Positions 1 to 8,144 of a DNA stretch of 64,000 bases are shown here, in pieces (the first letter of the stretch is position 1; each line of letters opens with the position of its first letter). The stretch spans positions 124,389 to 188,388 of the forward strand of contig NZ_BMJJ01000011.1 of assembly GCF_014643375.1 (NCBI RefSeq). Direction: 5' to 3'. The notes under the pieces are model-generated. The model made no database searches. It had not been told where the DNA came from and saw nothing but the letters and a program-made list of their open reading frames with translations. This stretch comes from Aureimonas glaciei (GTDB lineage Bacteria > Pseudomonadota > Alphaproteobacteria > Rhizobiales > Rhizobiaceae). The position numbers and the translations under genes are program-made.

Positions 1-227
1 GGCCATTTCGCCAGATGCCCGACGAAGCGCAGTTCCGTGGCGAGGAACAAGGGCTCGATGCAGGCTTCCTTGGAGCGGAAGTAGCGCCAGACGGTGCGTT
101 TCGAGAGCCCCGAGGCCGCCGCGATGTCGTCGCCTGTGGTCCCGTCGACGCCGTGCCGGCAGAACAGATCCGCCGCATGACGGGAAACCGCGAGCCGCGC
201 CTCTTCTGCTTTCGAGCGTTCGATCAT
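1..227 (-). CDS. TetR-family transcriptional regulator, N-terminal part (cut by window edge)
   Basis: Reading the minus strand from the ATG at 225-227 gives about 75 residues that run off the window. They form the DNA-binding domain of a TetR repressor. A basic helical start leads into a helix-turn-helix with the pattern T-x-x-D-I-A-x-x-S-G-L-S, followed by the recognition segment TVWRYFRSKE, which is typical of TetR proteins. The ligand-binding C-terminal domain is outside the window, so ligand and targets are unknown. The family represses its targets until a small molecule binds. A pair of palindromic boxes at 717-751 is a possible operator for this or another local repressor, but that link is only positional. 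The lipoprotein gene at 298-624 lies upstream on the same strand. Confidence 0.85.
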   Translation of the reverse strand, partial: MIERSKAEEARLAVSRHAADLFCRHGVDGTTGDDIAAASGLSKRTVWRYFRSKEACIEPLFLATELRFVGHLAKW

Positions 228-297
228 GGGCCCCGTGGATTCGTCGCGATGCCACCGTGTTCTGACCGGAAAAGGTCAGACTCTCAAGCACGGACAG

Positions 298-624
298 CTA
301 GTCGCGCTTCTCGTGGCGGCGGTGGCGGCGCCGGTCGTCGCGCATCTCCTGCGCGTTGCGGGCGATCTCGGAATGGATGCGGGCCTGCTCGGCGAAACGC
401 AGGCTCGCGTTGTCCCGGCGCTCCTGCTGCCGGAGCATGCACTCGGTGTGCGCCGAGGTGCCGTAGCGCGCGCCCATGCTGGAGCACGACCGCCGATCGT
501 CGTCGAGGTTCGCCCGGCGCTCCTGTTCGGGCGACAGGCATCCGGTCAAAGCGATGGCGAGCATGCCGATGCCGCCGATCGAGAGGGCGGACCGGCTGGT
601 ACGGCTGATGCTGAAGAATGGCAT
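298..624 (-). CDS. small lipoprotein of unknown function
   Basis: Encodes 108 residues. The chosen start gives a short basic N-terminus, a hydrophobic stretch and the lipobox LTGC near residue 28, so the protein should be lipidated and anchored in the membrane. The mature part is hydrophilic, rich in Arg, Glu and Gln, with two further cysteines in a C-S-S-M-G-A-R-Y-G-T region and near T-E-C-M, and ends in a highly basic tail. This layout (lipobox, then a short Arg/Asp-rich domain with conserved cysteines) resembles small rhizobial lipoproteins of unknown function. An upstream in-frame start at 702 would put 26 hydrophilic residues before the signal and was rejected. No function can be assigned. 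It is separated from the TetR gene by 70 bp and could be co-transcribed with it. Confidence 0.7.
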   Translation of the reverse strand: MPFFSISRTSRSALSIGGIGMLAIALTGCLSPEQERRANLDDDRRSCSSMGARYGTSAHTECMLRQQERRDNASLRFAEQARIHSEIARNAQEMRDDRRRHRRHEKRD

Positions 625-1059
625 GCGCTCACTTTCGTTGGCGGGGAGCCGATGGCCGGCCCCTTCGTGTTCAGCGCGTGAAAACCCGAGACCAGATTTC
701 AAACGCAGCGGGTACCGTCACTTGGTGTCATTCTGAATGTCACTAAGTGACATAAAAAGCAAGAGGCCTGTGGACGGTTCCGTCAGGCCGCGCAGAGGGG
801 CGCACTGAATCGCGATGAGACGATCGGTGTCGGGCGCCGCGATTCCCGCTGACTGTGCTATGGCGGGAACGGTTCTCCCGCCCACGGGTCGCCCGTGTCG
901 GCGTCGTCTCTCCGGAACAACCTGCGGTGCGTCGGCCCAGGGAGCACCCCAGCGGCGACGGTCTCGAACACCGCTTCGCCGTCGTCCGGTTCGTGTACCG
1001 TCGGGGGCACGGTTCGAGCCGACCACCGCATCCCGCCCACCCCCAGTCAGGATGAGCCC
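625..1059. other. 435-bp intergenic region before the antiporter
   Basis: No convincing gene was found on either strand. The open frames here have no family resemblance and lack supported starts. The only clear structure is the pair of palindromic boxes at 717-751. The right end carries the AGGA ribosome binding site (1049-1052) of the antiporter gene. Confidence 0.5.
717..751. promoter_or_regulatory. two tandem palindromic boxes, likely repressor operator
   Basis: Box 2 at 739-751 reads GTCACTAAGTGAC, a perfect 13-bp palindrome with a single central base. Box 1 at 717-729 reads GTCACTTGGTGTC, the same box with two mismatches in its right half. Their starts are 22 bp apart, about two helical turns, so two dimers would sit on the same DNA face. 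The site lies about 93 bp upstream of the lipoprotein start and 309 bp upstream of the antiporter start. That makes the minus-strand lipoprotein the closer candidate target. Which protein binds is not shown; the adjacent TetR protein is a reasonable guess. Confidence 0.45.
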
Positions 1060-2826
1060 TTGCCGCACGAAGCCACCCTCATCGCGACCGTTGCCGTCGG
1101 CTTCATGTTGGCGTTCGTCTTCGGCTACCTCGCCGAGCGGCTGCGGCTGCCGCCGCTGGTCGGCTATCTCGTCGCCGGCATCGCCGTCGGGCCGTTCACA
1201 CCCGGCTTCGTCGCGGATGGCCCGATCGCCGGCCAACTCGCCGAGATCGGGGTGATCCTCCTGATGTTCGGCGTCGGCCTGCACTTTTCCGCCGCCGACC
1301 TGATGGCCGTGCGCAAGGTCGCCATCCCCGGCGCCGTCGGCCAGCTTGTGGCCGCGACCTTTCTCGGCATCGGATTGTCGTATCTCATGGGATGGCCGCT
1401 CGGCGCGGGCATCGTCTTCGGCCTCAGCCTGGCGGTGGCCAGCACCGTCGTGCTTCTGAAGGCGCTGGAAGAGCGCAACCTTCTCGACACGCCCGCCGGC
1501 CGCGTCGCTGTGGGATGGCTGATCGTCGAGGATCTGGCCATGGTGCTGGTGCTTGTGCTGCTCCCGGCCTTTGCCGTCTTGCTGGGCGGCCACCCGCTGG
1601 GTGCCGGCGACGGCCACGGCGCCATCCCGCCGGCGGAAGGATCGCTGCTGCTGACCCTGGCGCTCACCCTCGGCAAAGTGGCCACCTTCGGCGCCCTCGC
1701 CCTGCTCCTCGGGCCGAAAGTCGTGCCCTGGGTCCTGGCCAGCGTGGCCCGAACCGGCTCACGCGAACTCTTCACCCTCTCCGTGCTCGCCATCGCCATG
1801 GGCATCGCTTTCGGTTCGGCCGAAATCTTCGGCGTCTCCTTCGCGCTCGGCGCCTTCTTTGCCGGCGTCGTTCTCAGCGAAAGCGACTTCAGCCACCGCG
1901 CCGCCGCCGATTCGCTGCCGCTGCAGGACGCCTTCTCGGTGCTCTTCTTCGTTTCCGTCGGCATGCTGTTCGACCCGTCGATCCTGATCCGGGAGCCGAT
2001 GGCGGTGCTGGCCGTGCTGGCGGTGATCATTCTCGGCAAGGGGCTGATCGCCCTCGCTTTGGTATTGATGCTGCGTTTTCCCATCAATCTCGGCCTCGTC
2101 GTCTCGGCAGGCCTTGCCCAGGTCGGCGAGTTCTCGTTCATCCTGATCGGTCTCGGTTTCGGCCTCGGCCTGCTGCCGGCGGAAGGGCGCGACCTCGTGC
2201 TGGCGGGAGCGTTGTTCTCGATCGCCCTGAACCCCGTCACCTTCTCCCTCGCCGGCCTGATCCAGACCCGCATCCGCCTCGACGGATCGCCGGCGCTGCA
2301 GGCCTTCGGCAAGCCGCGGCTGGCGGAGCTGGAGCGGGAGCTCGCCACCATCCGCCAGCGTAGCGAGGCCCGCCAAGATGCCAAAGCGGTGGAGCTGAAC
2401 GCGCTGCTCGAGCTTTTTCCCGTGCTCGCTTCCGTCAGCGGCCACGAGCTCGACGAACTGCTCCTGATGTTCCAGCCCAAGCACGCCGCGCCGGGCACCA
2501 AGGTGATCCGCAAGGGCGATCGCCCGGACGGCATGTATTTCATCTCCAGCGGCGTGGTGGAGATCGACGCACCCGAGCGGCGCATCCGGCTGTCGGCGGG
2601 GGCTTTTTTCGGCGAGATGGCGCTGCTCGCCGGCACGAGGCGCACGGCCGACGTGTCGGCGACGGACTACTGCCGGTTCCTGGTGCTCGAACGGCGCGAT
2701 TTCGACCGGTTCATGGCGCGCCATCCCCGGGTCCGCACCGCGATCAGCGCAATGGCCGACGAACGCCGCCGCCGCAACCGTGAAGCGATCGAGCACGCGG
2801 TCTCGCCTCTGGTCGATCAGGCATAG
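1060..2826 (+). CDS. CPA2-family cation/proton antiporter with C-terminal cyclic-nucleotide-binding domain
   Basis: Encodes 588 residues. Residues 1-400 form a polytopic Na+/H+ or K+/H+ exchanger domain of the KefB/YbaL type, with motifs such as LPPLVGYLVAGIAVGP, LLMFGVGLHF and GWLIVEDLAMVLVLVLLP. A helical linker follows. From about residue 450 there is a cyclic-nucleotide-binding fold ending in a phosphate-binding cassette around residue 517 (FFGEMALLAGTRRTADVSA) that keeps the Gly-Glu and Arg-Thr-Ala positions of functional pockets. The RCK/TrkA-N domain usual in KefB and YbaL is missing, so gating by cAMP or a related nucleotide seems to replace redox or nucleotide control. A TTG start at 1060 was chosen because it has AGGA 7 bp upstream and gives the usual LPHE-type N-terminus. 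An ATG-like start farther upstream would add 55 low-complexity residues. The exported ion is unknown. Confidence 0.85.
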   Translation: MPHEATLIATVAVGFMLAFVFGYLAERLRLPPLVGYLVAGIAVGPFTPGFVADGPIAGQLAEIGVILLMFGVGLHFSAADLMAVRKVAIPGAVGQLVAATFLGIGLSYLMGWPLGAGIVFGLSLAVASTVVLLKALEERNLLDTPAGRVAVGWLIVEDLAMVLVLVLLPAFAVLLGGHPLGAGDGHGAIPPAEGSLLLTLALTLGKVATFGALALLLGPKVVPWVLASVARTGSRELFTLSVLAIAMGIAFGSAEIFGVSFALGAFFAGVVLSESDFSHRAAADSLPLQDAFSVLFFVSVGMLFDPSILIREPMAVLAVLAVIILGKGLIALALVLMLRFPINLGLVVSAGLAQVGEFSFILIGLGFGLGLLPAEGRDLVLAGALFSIALNPVTFSLAGLIQTRIRLDGSPALQAFGKPRLAELERELATIRQRSEARQDAKAVELNALLELFPVLASVSGHELDELLLMFQPKHAAPGTKVIRKGDRPDGMYFISSGVVEIDAPERRIRLSAGAFFGEMALLAGTRRTADVSATDYCRFLVLERRDFDRFMARHPRVRTAISAMADERRRRNREAIEHAVSPLVDQA

Positions 2827-2937
2827 CTGTGCGGTCCGCGGGGTGTTTTCCCATGGGAAGGCGACGACCACCTATCACCCTTCTGGCCGCCCACTTGAAC
2901 GCTTGTTGCGGATCGGTTCCTGTATTTCAATTGTACA

Positions 2938-2958
2938 ACCGATCACATTGTTATCGGT
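2938..2958. promoter_or_regulatory. inverted repeat in the promoter region of the cyclic-di-GMP gene
   Basis: ACCGAT at 2938-2943 and ATCGGT at 2953-2958 form 6-bp inverted arms around 9 bases. The 8-bp palindrome TTGTACAA (2931-2938) overlaps the left arm. The segment 2925-3070 is markedly more AT-rich than its surroundings, so it probably holds the promoter of the gene at 3121. No other gene is present between 2827 and 3120. The role of the repeat is a guess. Confidence 0.3.
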
Positions 2959-3120
2959 GAGAAAATGGCGTACGCCAGTTCTGTCTAAAAGAGCCTCTCG
3001 TTTCATAGAAACGATTGGGACGGCGGCGAATTACCTCCGCCAATTTATTCTTTATTTTATGCTTAAACGTAAGTGCGGCCGCGGCGAGCTGCTTCTCGGA
3101 CATTGAACTGGCGCCGTCGC

Positions 3121-4983
3121 ATGAGTGATACGTCTCTCGAAGAACGCCGTCTGGGCATTCTGAACGCGCTCGACATCATTGCCGGAACCGATCCCGGCAT
3201 GGATCGGATCTGTACGCTGGCCAGCGACATGTTCGGCATGCCGATCGCCATCGTGACGCTCTTGGACGAAGAGCGTCAGTGGCTGAAGGCGCGGAGCGGT
3301 ATCGATGTCGCCTTCCTGCCGCGCGAGACGGCGTTCTGCAACTATACGATCCTGGGCGATGAGGTGCTCGTCGTGTCCGACGCCCTGGCCGACGAGCGCT
3401 TTGCCGCCGACCCCCTCGTGACGGGGGAGCCGCATTTCCGGTTCTATGCCGGTGCGCCGCTCGAATGGGAGCCCGGCATCCGACTGGGCGCCTTGTGCGT
3501 GATCGACACCGAGCGGCGATCCTTCTCGGACGCCGAACGCCGTCGTCTGGCGCATCTGGCGCATCTCGTCGTCGCCCAGATCCGCCTCCATGCCGCGAAC
3601 AGGGACCTCCACCGCAATGTCGAACAGCTCGCCATCCGGCAGTCGGCGCTCGAATGGACGTCGACGCACGACGCGCTGACCGGTCTCCCGAACCGAACGC
3701 TGTTTCACAATACGCTGGAGAAGGCGATCGACGCGATGGCGCCGGGGCAGCGCGGCGCCCTTTTGATCATCGATCTCGACGAGTTCAAGCAGATCAACGA
3801 CACGATGGGGCACAGTGCCGGCGATGCCCTGCTCGTTGCCGTCGGCGATCGACTGGCGACCCTCGTCCAGGCGCCGCATGTGGTGGCGCGCCTGGGTGGT
3901 GACGAGTTCGGAATCATCCTCGCCGAGGGCGTCACCGCCCAGCAGCTCCGGTCGCTGTCCCAGGACATCAACGACGCCCTGCGAAAGCCGGTTCAGCACG
4001 ATCGCTTCAGCTTCTACTGCTCGGCCAGCATCGGCCAGGCCTTCTTTCCCGAGCATGGGACCACGGCAATGGCTGTCCTGCGCTGCGCCGACCTCGCGCT
4101 CTACGCCGCCAAGGACGAGGGCCGAAACCAGTCGGTCATGTTCCGGCCGGAGCTCAGCGACCGGCTGGAAGCCAGGATCACGGTTCTCGATCGCGCCCGC
4201 AGCGCGCTCGAGCGGGATGCCATCGTTCCCTACTACCAGCCGAAGGTCGCTCTCGGCAGCGGCAAGATCGTCGGCTTCGAGGCGCTTCTTCGGTGGCGCG
4301 ATCCGATCCTCGGCATGCAGTCGCCGATGATGATCTGGGAAGCCTTCAGGGACCCCGTCCTCTCCGTCGAGATCGGCCAGCGGATGCGGGCACTGGTCAT
4401 GGCCGACATGGCGACCTGGCGGCGGCAGGGCGTCCCGTTCGGGGCGGTCGCGATCAACGTGTCCGCGGCGGAATTCACCCGGGGAGATCTCGCCACCACG
4501 ATCCTGGAGAGCATGGCGGCCTTCCGCTTGCCCCCGGAAACGCTGGAGCTCGAGGTGACGGAGACCGTCTTCCTCGGCGACGCCTCGGGGGAGATCGGGG
4601 ACGCGCTCAAGGCGCTGAGCGACGACGGTGTCGCGATCGCGCTCGACGATTTCGGCACGGGCCATGCGTCGCTGACCCACCTGCGGGAACTGCCCGTGCA
4701 GTGGCTCAAGATCGACAAGACATTCGTCGGCGACATGCGCGAGAACAGGGAGTCCGCGGCCATCGTCAACATGTGCATCGAACTGGCCAAGAGCTTTGGC
4801 ATCGGCGTCGTGGCCGAGGGCGTCGAGACGGAAGCGCAGGCGAAGATGCTGACGGACTGGAACTGCGACGTGGCGCAGGGCTATCTCTTCGGAAAGCCCG
4901 TCGAGGCGGACCTCGTGCCGTTCCTCCTGGCGGGCTGGTCGCAGGAAGACGCGATGCTTTACGCGGCTCGCCGGCATGGGTGA
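3121..4983 (+). CDS. GAF-GGDEF-EAL protein (cyclic-di-GMP synthesis and breakdown)
   Basis: Encodes 620 residues without transmembrane segments or signal peptide, so it is cytoplasmic. An N-terminal GAF sensor domain covers about residues 10-155 (with FCNYTIL, FRFYAGAPL and GALCVID). A GGDEF cyclase domain follows at about 175-335 with an intact GGDEF at 259-263, then an EAL phosphodiesterase domain at about 350-600 with EAL at 387-389. The EAL part keeps NVSA, EVTETVF, DDFGTG, KIDKTFV, EGVETE and QGYLFGKP, so it looks catalytically complete. The residues just before GGDEF do not form the RxxD inhibitory site, so product inhibition of the cyclase may be absent. The ATG at 3121 was chosen because the GAF domain follows directly; a GTG at 3073 would add a basic stretch lacking similarity to the family. 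No strong ribosome binding site precedes either. It stands alone. Confidence 0.9.
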   Translation: MSDTSLEERRLGILNALDIIAGTDPGMDRICTLASDMFGMPIAIVTLLDEERQWLKARSGIDVAFLPRETAFCNYTILGDEVLVVSDALADERFAADPLVTGEPHFRFYAGAPLEWEPGIRLGALCVIDTERRSFSDAERRRLAHLAHLVVAQIRLHAANRDLHRNVEQLAIRQSALEWTSTHDALTGLPNRTLFHNTLEKAIDAMAPGQRGALLIIDLDEFKQINDTMGHSAGDALLVAVGDRLATLVQAPHVVARLGGDEFGIILAEGVTAQQLRSLSQDINDALRKPVQHDRFSFYCSASIGQAFFPEHGTTAMAVLRCADLALYAAKDEGRNQSVMFRPELSDRLEARITVLDRARSALERDAIVPYYQPKVALGSGKIVGFEALLRWRDPILGMQSPMMIWEAFRDPVLSVEIGQRMRALVMADMATWRRQGVPFGAVAINVSAAEFTRGDLATTILESMAAFRLPPETLELEVTETVFLGDASGEIGDALKALSDDGVAIALDDFGTGHASLTHLRELPVQWLKIDKTFVGDMRENRESAAIVNMCIELAKSFGIGVVAEGVETEAQAKMLTDWNCDVAQGYLFGKPVEADLVPFLLAGWSQEDAMLYAARRHG

Positions 4984-5294
4984 GAAGCTCGAGGGCTCCT
5001 GGCGGCAAATGCCATGCTGGCGCGACTGACCTAAGCCAGCATCGCATCGCTTGGATGCGGCCGGCAGGGGCGATCGATGGGGGCGGTCCCTGGGCTGTGG
5101 ACGCGGGTCTCGCCGATCCTCTGTGGCAAACGAGGGTGAGAATGACCGGCATATCCGGACACTGAGAGACGAGATGGCCGAACCCACGTTGGCGCCGGTA
5201 CGGCGTCCATGGCGACGCCGGTCATTTGGCTGAAGGAGATATCCGGGCTGAGTTCGCGAACGGCGCCATCGCCTTTCGCGAACCTATTGACCAG
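4984..5294. other. 311-bp region between convergent genes
   Basis: No gene was supported. The octamer TTCGCGAA occurs twice between about 5250 and 5285, which could pair in RNA and end transcription of the converging genes, but no T-rich tail was seen. The rest shows nothing recognisable. Confidence 0.35.
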
Positions 5295-6374
5295 TCAATT
5301 CAGTCGCAGTCCGGTCTCGGCAGAAAAAAGGTGAACGTTCGAAACATTTCCCTTCACCGAGAGAGCATCCCCGACCTGAACGTCGCTGGCCCGAGGGAAT
5401 TCGATCGTGATCATGCGATCTCCGTCGATATCGAGATGGCCGAAGGTCTGACTCCCAAGCCGCTCGACGACCGCAAGCGTCCCGCTGAACCAGGCCTCCC
5501 CGGCGTCGCAGGGTGAGAGATCTTCCGGGCGAATGCCGAGGGAAAGACGTGCGATGCCGGGCGGCAGCATCGAGGGCGGCAGCATCGCCACGCCTGCCGG
5601 AAGTCTGATCTGCACCCCGTCACCATCCTGCTGCAGAACTTCGCACGACAACGTATTCATCGTCGGGCTGCCGATGAAGCGGGCGACGAACAGCGTCGCC
5701 GGCCGGTGATAAAGGTCGAGCGGCCGGCCGACCTGCTCCATGTGCCCGCCGTTCATCACCACGATCCGGTCGGCCAGCGTCATGGCCTCGACCTGGTCGT
5801 GCGTGACGTAGACCGTGGTCGCCTTGATGCGGCGGTGCAGCCGGGCGATCTCCAGTCGCATCTCGACGCGCAACGCGGCATCGAGGTTCGACAAGGGTTC
5901 GTCGAACAGGAAAGCCTTGGGATCGCGCACGATCGCCCGGCCCATGGCGACACGCTGGCGCTGTCCGCCCGAGAGCTGCGCCGGACGCCGGTCCATGAAC
6001 GGCTCGAGTTTCAGGATTGCCGAGGCCTTGCCGACCTGCGTGGCGATCTCGGCATCGGCGGTATCGCGCATCTTCAGACCGAAGGCGAGATTGTCGGCGA
6101 CGCTCATATGCGGATAGAGCGCGTAGTCCTGGAAAACCATGGCGATGTCGCGGTCCGCCGGCGGCAGGTCGCCGACTTCACGATCGGCGATCCGCAATTC
6201 GCCGGCGGTGATTTCCTCGAGGCCGGCGATCATCCGCAGCAGGGTCGACTTTCCACAGCCGGAGGGGCCGACCAGCACGATGAACTCGCCGCTCTCGATC
6301 TCGAGGTCGATCCGCTCGATCACCGTGACCGCGCCATAGTCCTTGCGGATGCCCCGCATCGAGATTGCCGACAT
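5295..6374 (-). CDS. sugar ABC transporter ATP-binding protein (MalK/UgpC type)
   Basis: Encodes 359 residues, the usual size for the CUT1 sugar-import ATPase. The nucleotide-binding domain has Walker A GPSGCGKST, the Q-loop FQDYALYPHM, signature LSGGQRQR, Walker B FLFDEPLSNLD and the switch histidine in YVTHDQ. The regulatory C-terminal domain (about residues 235-359) carries the TOBE-like fold with GIRPEDL. It supplies energy to the permeases encoded at 9407-11163, which have no ATPase of their own nearby. The gene is divergent from gntR at 6470 with 95 bp between starts, and a 24-bp inverted repeat lies between them. GGGAGG precedes the ATG at 6374. The sugar is unknown. Confidence 0.9.
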   Translation of the reverse strand: MSAISMRGIRKDYGAVTVIERIDLEIESGEFIVLVGPSGCGKSTLLRMIAGLEEITAGELRIADREVGDLPPADRDIAMVFQDYALYPHMSVADNLAFGLKMRDTADAEIATQVGKASAILKLEPFMDRRPAQLSGGQRQRVAMGRAIVRDPKAFLFDEPLSNLDAALRVEMRLEIARLHRRIKATTVYVTHDQVEAMTLADRIVVMNGGHMEQVGRPLDLYHRPATLFVARFIGSPTMNTLSCEVLQQDGDGVQIRLPAGVAMLPPSMLPPGIARLSLGIRPEDLSPCDAGEAWFSGTLAVVERLGSQTFGHLDIDGDRMITIEFPRASDVQVGDALSVKGNVSNVHLFSAETGLRLN

Positions 6375-6430
6375 GTGCTGCCTCCCGTTTCCGCCTCGAC
6401 GCCATGCAAGGCGACTTGATCTTTCCGCGT

Positions 6431-6454
6431 ATTATCAATAATGATATCGATAAT
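6431..6454. promoter_or_regulatory. inverted repeat between divergent ATPase and gntR genes, likely GntR operator
   Basis: The 24-bp segment begins ATTATC and ends GATAAT, and several inner positions also match their mirror image. It is very AT-rich in a GC-rich setting and sits in the 95-bp divergent promoter region, 16 bp before the gntR start. The simplest reading is that the GntR protein binds here to control both its own operon and the divergent ATPase gene. Binding is inferred from position and symmetry only. Confidence 0.5.
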
Positions 6455-6469
6455 AGCAAGGGAGGATGC

Positions 6470-7150
6470 ATGCGCGACGCGACACCTATCGCACCTGGCC
6501 GCTCGGCATCGGGGAAGTCGGTAGTGGCTTTCGCTACGCTGAAACGCGAGATCATGCTCGGCGACCTTCAGCCCGGTCTCGCCCTCACCGAACTCGACCT
6601 CGCCACCCGCTTCGGCTGCAGCCAGGGCACCGTGCGCGAGGCACTGCTGCAGTTGCAGGACGAAGGCCTCGTCCAGCGCAAGGGCTATCGCGGCACCCAG
6701 GTCTCGCCCTGCACCGAGGCGGAGGCGGTCGAGCTCTTCCATATCCGCCAGTCGATCGAATGCCGTGGCATCGTCCATGTCATGGCGCATCCGAGCCGCG
6801 CGCTGATCGGCGACCTGAAGCGGATGGTTCAGGCCATGGACGAGGCAGCGACCGCCGGCGACGAACTGGAGCTGGCCTCCGTCGACCGCGACTTCCACAG
6901 GCGGCTGTTCGCCGATGCCGGACTGGCGGCACTCGACCCGATCCTGCACCGCTGCCTCGTCCACAACCACCGCTTCAAGATCTCGCAGACCCGCGGCCCC
7001 CGCGATCTCGTCCAGACGGCGCGGCGGCACGAGCCGATCATCGCGGCCATCGAGGCCGGCGACGCCCAGCAGGCCGCGGCAGCCCTGTTCCACCACATCG
7101 CCACCATCGTCGATTTTGGACCCAGCGTGTTTCCGGAGCGCACCCAATGA
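6470..7150 (+). CDS. GntR-family (FadR/FCD subfamily) transcriptional regulator
   Basis: Encodes 226 residues. The winged helix-turn-helix at about 20-80 contains LATRFGCSQGTVREALLQL and the wing QRKGYRGTQVS. The rest is an all-helical FCD ligand domain with the usual D-x-x-x-H (DRDFHRRLF), HEPII and HH positions that bind a metal in many members. The family senses organic acids, sugar acids or related metabolites. The start at 6470 is supported by GGGAGG 6 bp upstream. The stop overlaps the esterase start by ATGA. It leads the operon 6470-13074 and probably represses it, together with the divergent ATPase gene, until the substrate or a breakdown product is present. Confidence 0.88.
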   Translation: MRDATPIAPGRSASGKSVVAFATLKREIMLGDLQPGLALTELDLATRFGCSQGTVREALLQLQDEGLVQRKGYRGTQVSPCTEAEAVELFHIRQSIECRGIVHVMAHPSRALIGDLKRMVQAMDEAATAGDELELASVDRDFHRRLFADAGLAALDPILHRCLVHNHRFKISQTRGPRDLVQTARRHEPIIAAIEAGDAQQAAAALFHHIATIVDFGPSVFPERTQ

Positions 7151-8115
7151 GTTTTCCGATGTCGGCCGAGCTGGCCCCGGAGATGCAGGCGTTGATGGCG
7201 CGGATGCTGTCGGAGGATGGCGCGCAGCCGGATCCGACCCTTCTGCCTGCGGCCGAAGGGCGACGCCTCGCCGAGCAGGGCAATCGCCGCTGGAACCGGA
7301 ACCTGCCGCCCATGCTGACGGCGACGCATGTCCGGGTGCCAGCCCAGCCGGAACTTGGTACGCCGGATTTTTCCATGCGCGTGCTGGTGCCGGAACAGGC
7401 CCGGCCGGGTGCGATCCTGTTCGTGCACGGCGGCGGCTTCGCCTTCTGCAGCCCGGCGACGCACGAACGCTGCGGCCGCGTGCTGGCCGAGGCATCCGGC
7501 CTGCCGGTGCTGCTACCGGACTATAGACTGGCGCCCGAGGCGCCCTATCCCGCAGGGCTCGCCGACACCGTGGCAGCACTGCGAACGGCTTTTGCCGTGT
7601 CGGCCGAAGCGGGCGTCGAGCCCGGGCCGCTGATCCTGGCCGGCGATTCCGCCGGTGCCAACCTCGCACTCGCCGCCATGCTGCACGAGCAGCGCCTCGG
7701 ACAGGCCGCCGCGACCGCCGCGCTTCTGTTCTACGGCGTCTACGATGCCGACTTCGACAGCCCATCCTACCGGTTCTTCGCCGAGGGTCCCGGCCTGACG
7801 CGCGGCAAGATGCAGCGCTATTGGGATTTCTACAACACCGACCCGGGCCGGCGCAGCGACGCGCTCGCCTGCCCGCTGGCGGCCACCGACGACGAGCTTG
7901 CCGCCCTGCCGCCGCTCCATCTGATGGCGGCGGGCGTCGACCCGCTTCTGAGCGACACGCTCGCGCTGGAAACGCGGCTGGCGGCGCTCGGCCGTGGCGA
8001 GCGGACGACCGTCGTGCCGGGCGTCGTGCACGGCTTTCTGCAGATGACCAACGAGTTGCCGCAGGCGCGGGAGGCGCTTGTGGCCGCAGCGGCGTTCACC
8101 CGCCGCTTCAGCTGA
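7147..8115 (+). CDS. alpha/beta hydrolase, hormone-sensitive-lipase-type esterase
   Basis: Encodes 322 residues with no signal peptide, so it acts in the cytoplasm. It has the HSL-family oxyanion motif HGGGF (from H94), nucleophile S168 in GDSAG, D265 in GVDPLLSD and H295 in GVVHGF, giving a complete catalytic triad. The family hydrolyses short-chain acyl esters and some lactones. The gene overlaps gntR by 4 bp and is followed after 29 bp by the sugar-binding protein gene. It was therefore probably recruited to remove an acyl group or open a lactone of the imported sugar compound. That substrate link is inference from the operon. A reading frame continuing upstream to 6466 is only an open frame over gntR. 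Confidence 0.85.
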   Translation: MSFPMSAELAPEMQALMARMLSEDGAQPDPTLLPAAEGRRLAEQGNRRWNRNLPPMLTATHVRVPAQPELGTPDFSMRVLVPEQARPGAILFVHGGGFAFCSPATHERCGRVLAEASGLPVLLPDYRLAPEAPYPAGLADTVAALRTAFAVSAEAGVEPGPLILAGDSAGANLALAAMLHEQRLGQAAATAALLFYGVYDADFDSPSYRFFAEGPGLTRGKMQRYWDFYNTDPGRRSDALACPLAATDDELAALPPLHLMAAGVDPLLSDTLALETRLAALGRGERTTVVPGVVHGFLQMTNELPQAREALVAAAAFTRRFS

Positions 8116-8144
8116 CGACCAAACAAAACCAAGTGGAGGAAACG

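Noticed and set aside
718-1617. Open frame of about 300 codons on the minus strand before and inside the antiporter
   Set aside because: It overlaps the antiporter gene antisense and has a His/Gln/Asp-rich composition typical of mirror frames. It also runs through the palindromic boxes.
3052-5187. Open frame of about 710 codons on the minus strand
   Set aside because: It mirrors the GAF-GGDEF-EAL gene, which is unambiguous on the plus strand.
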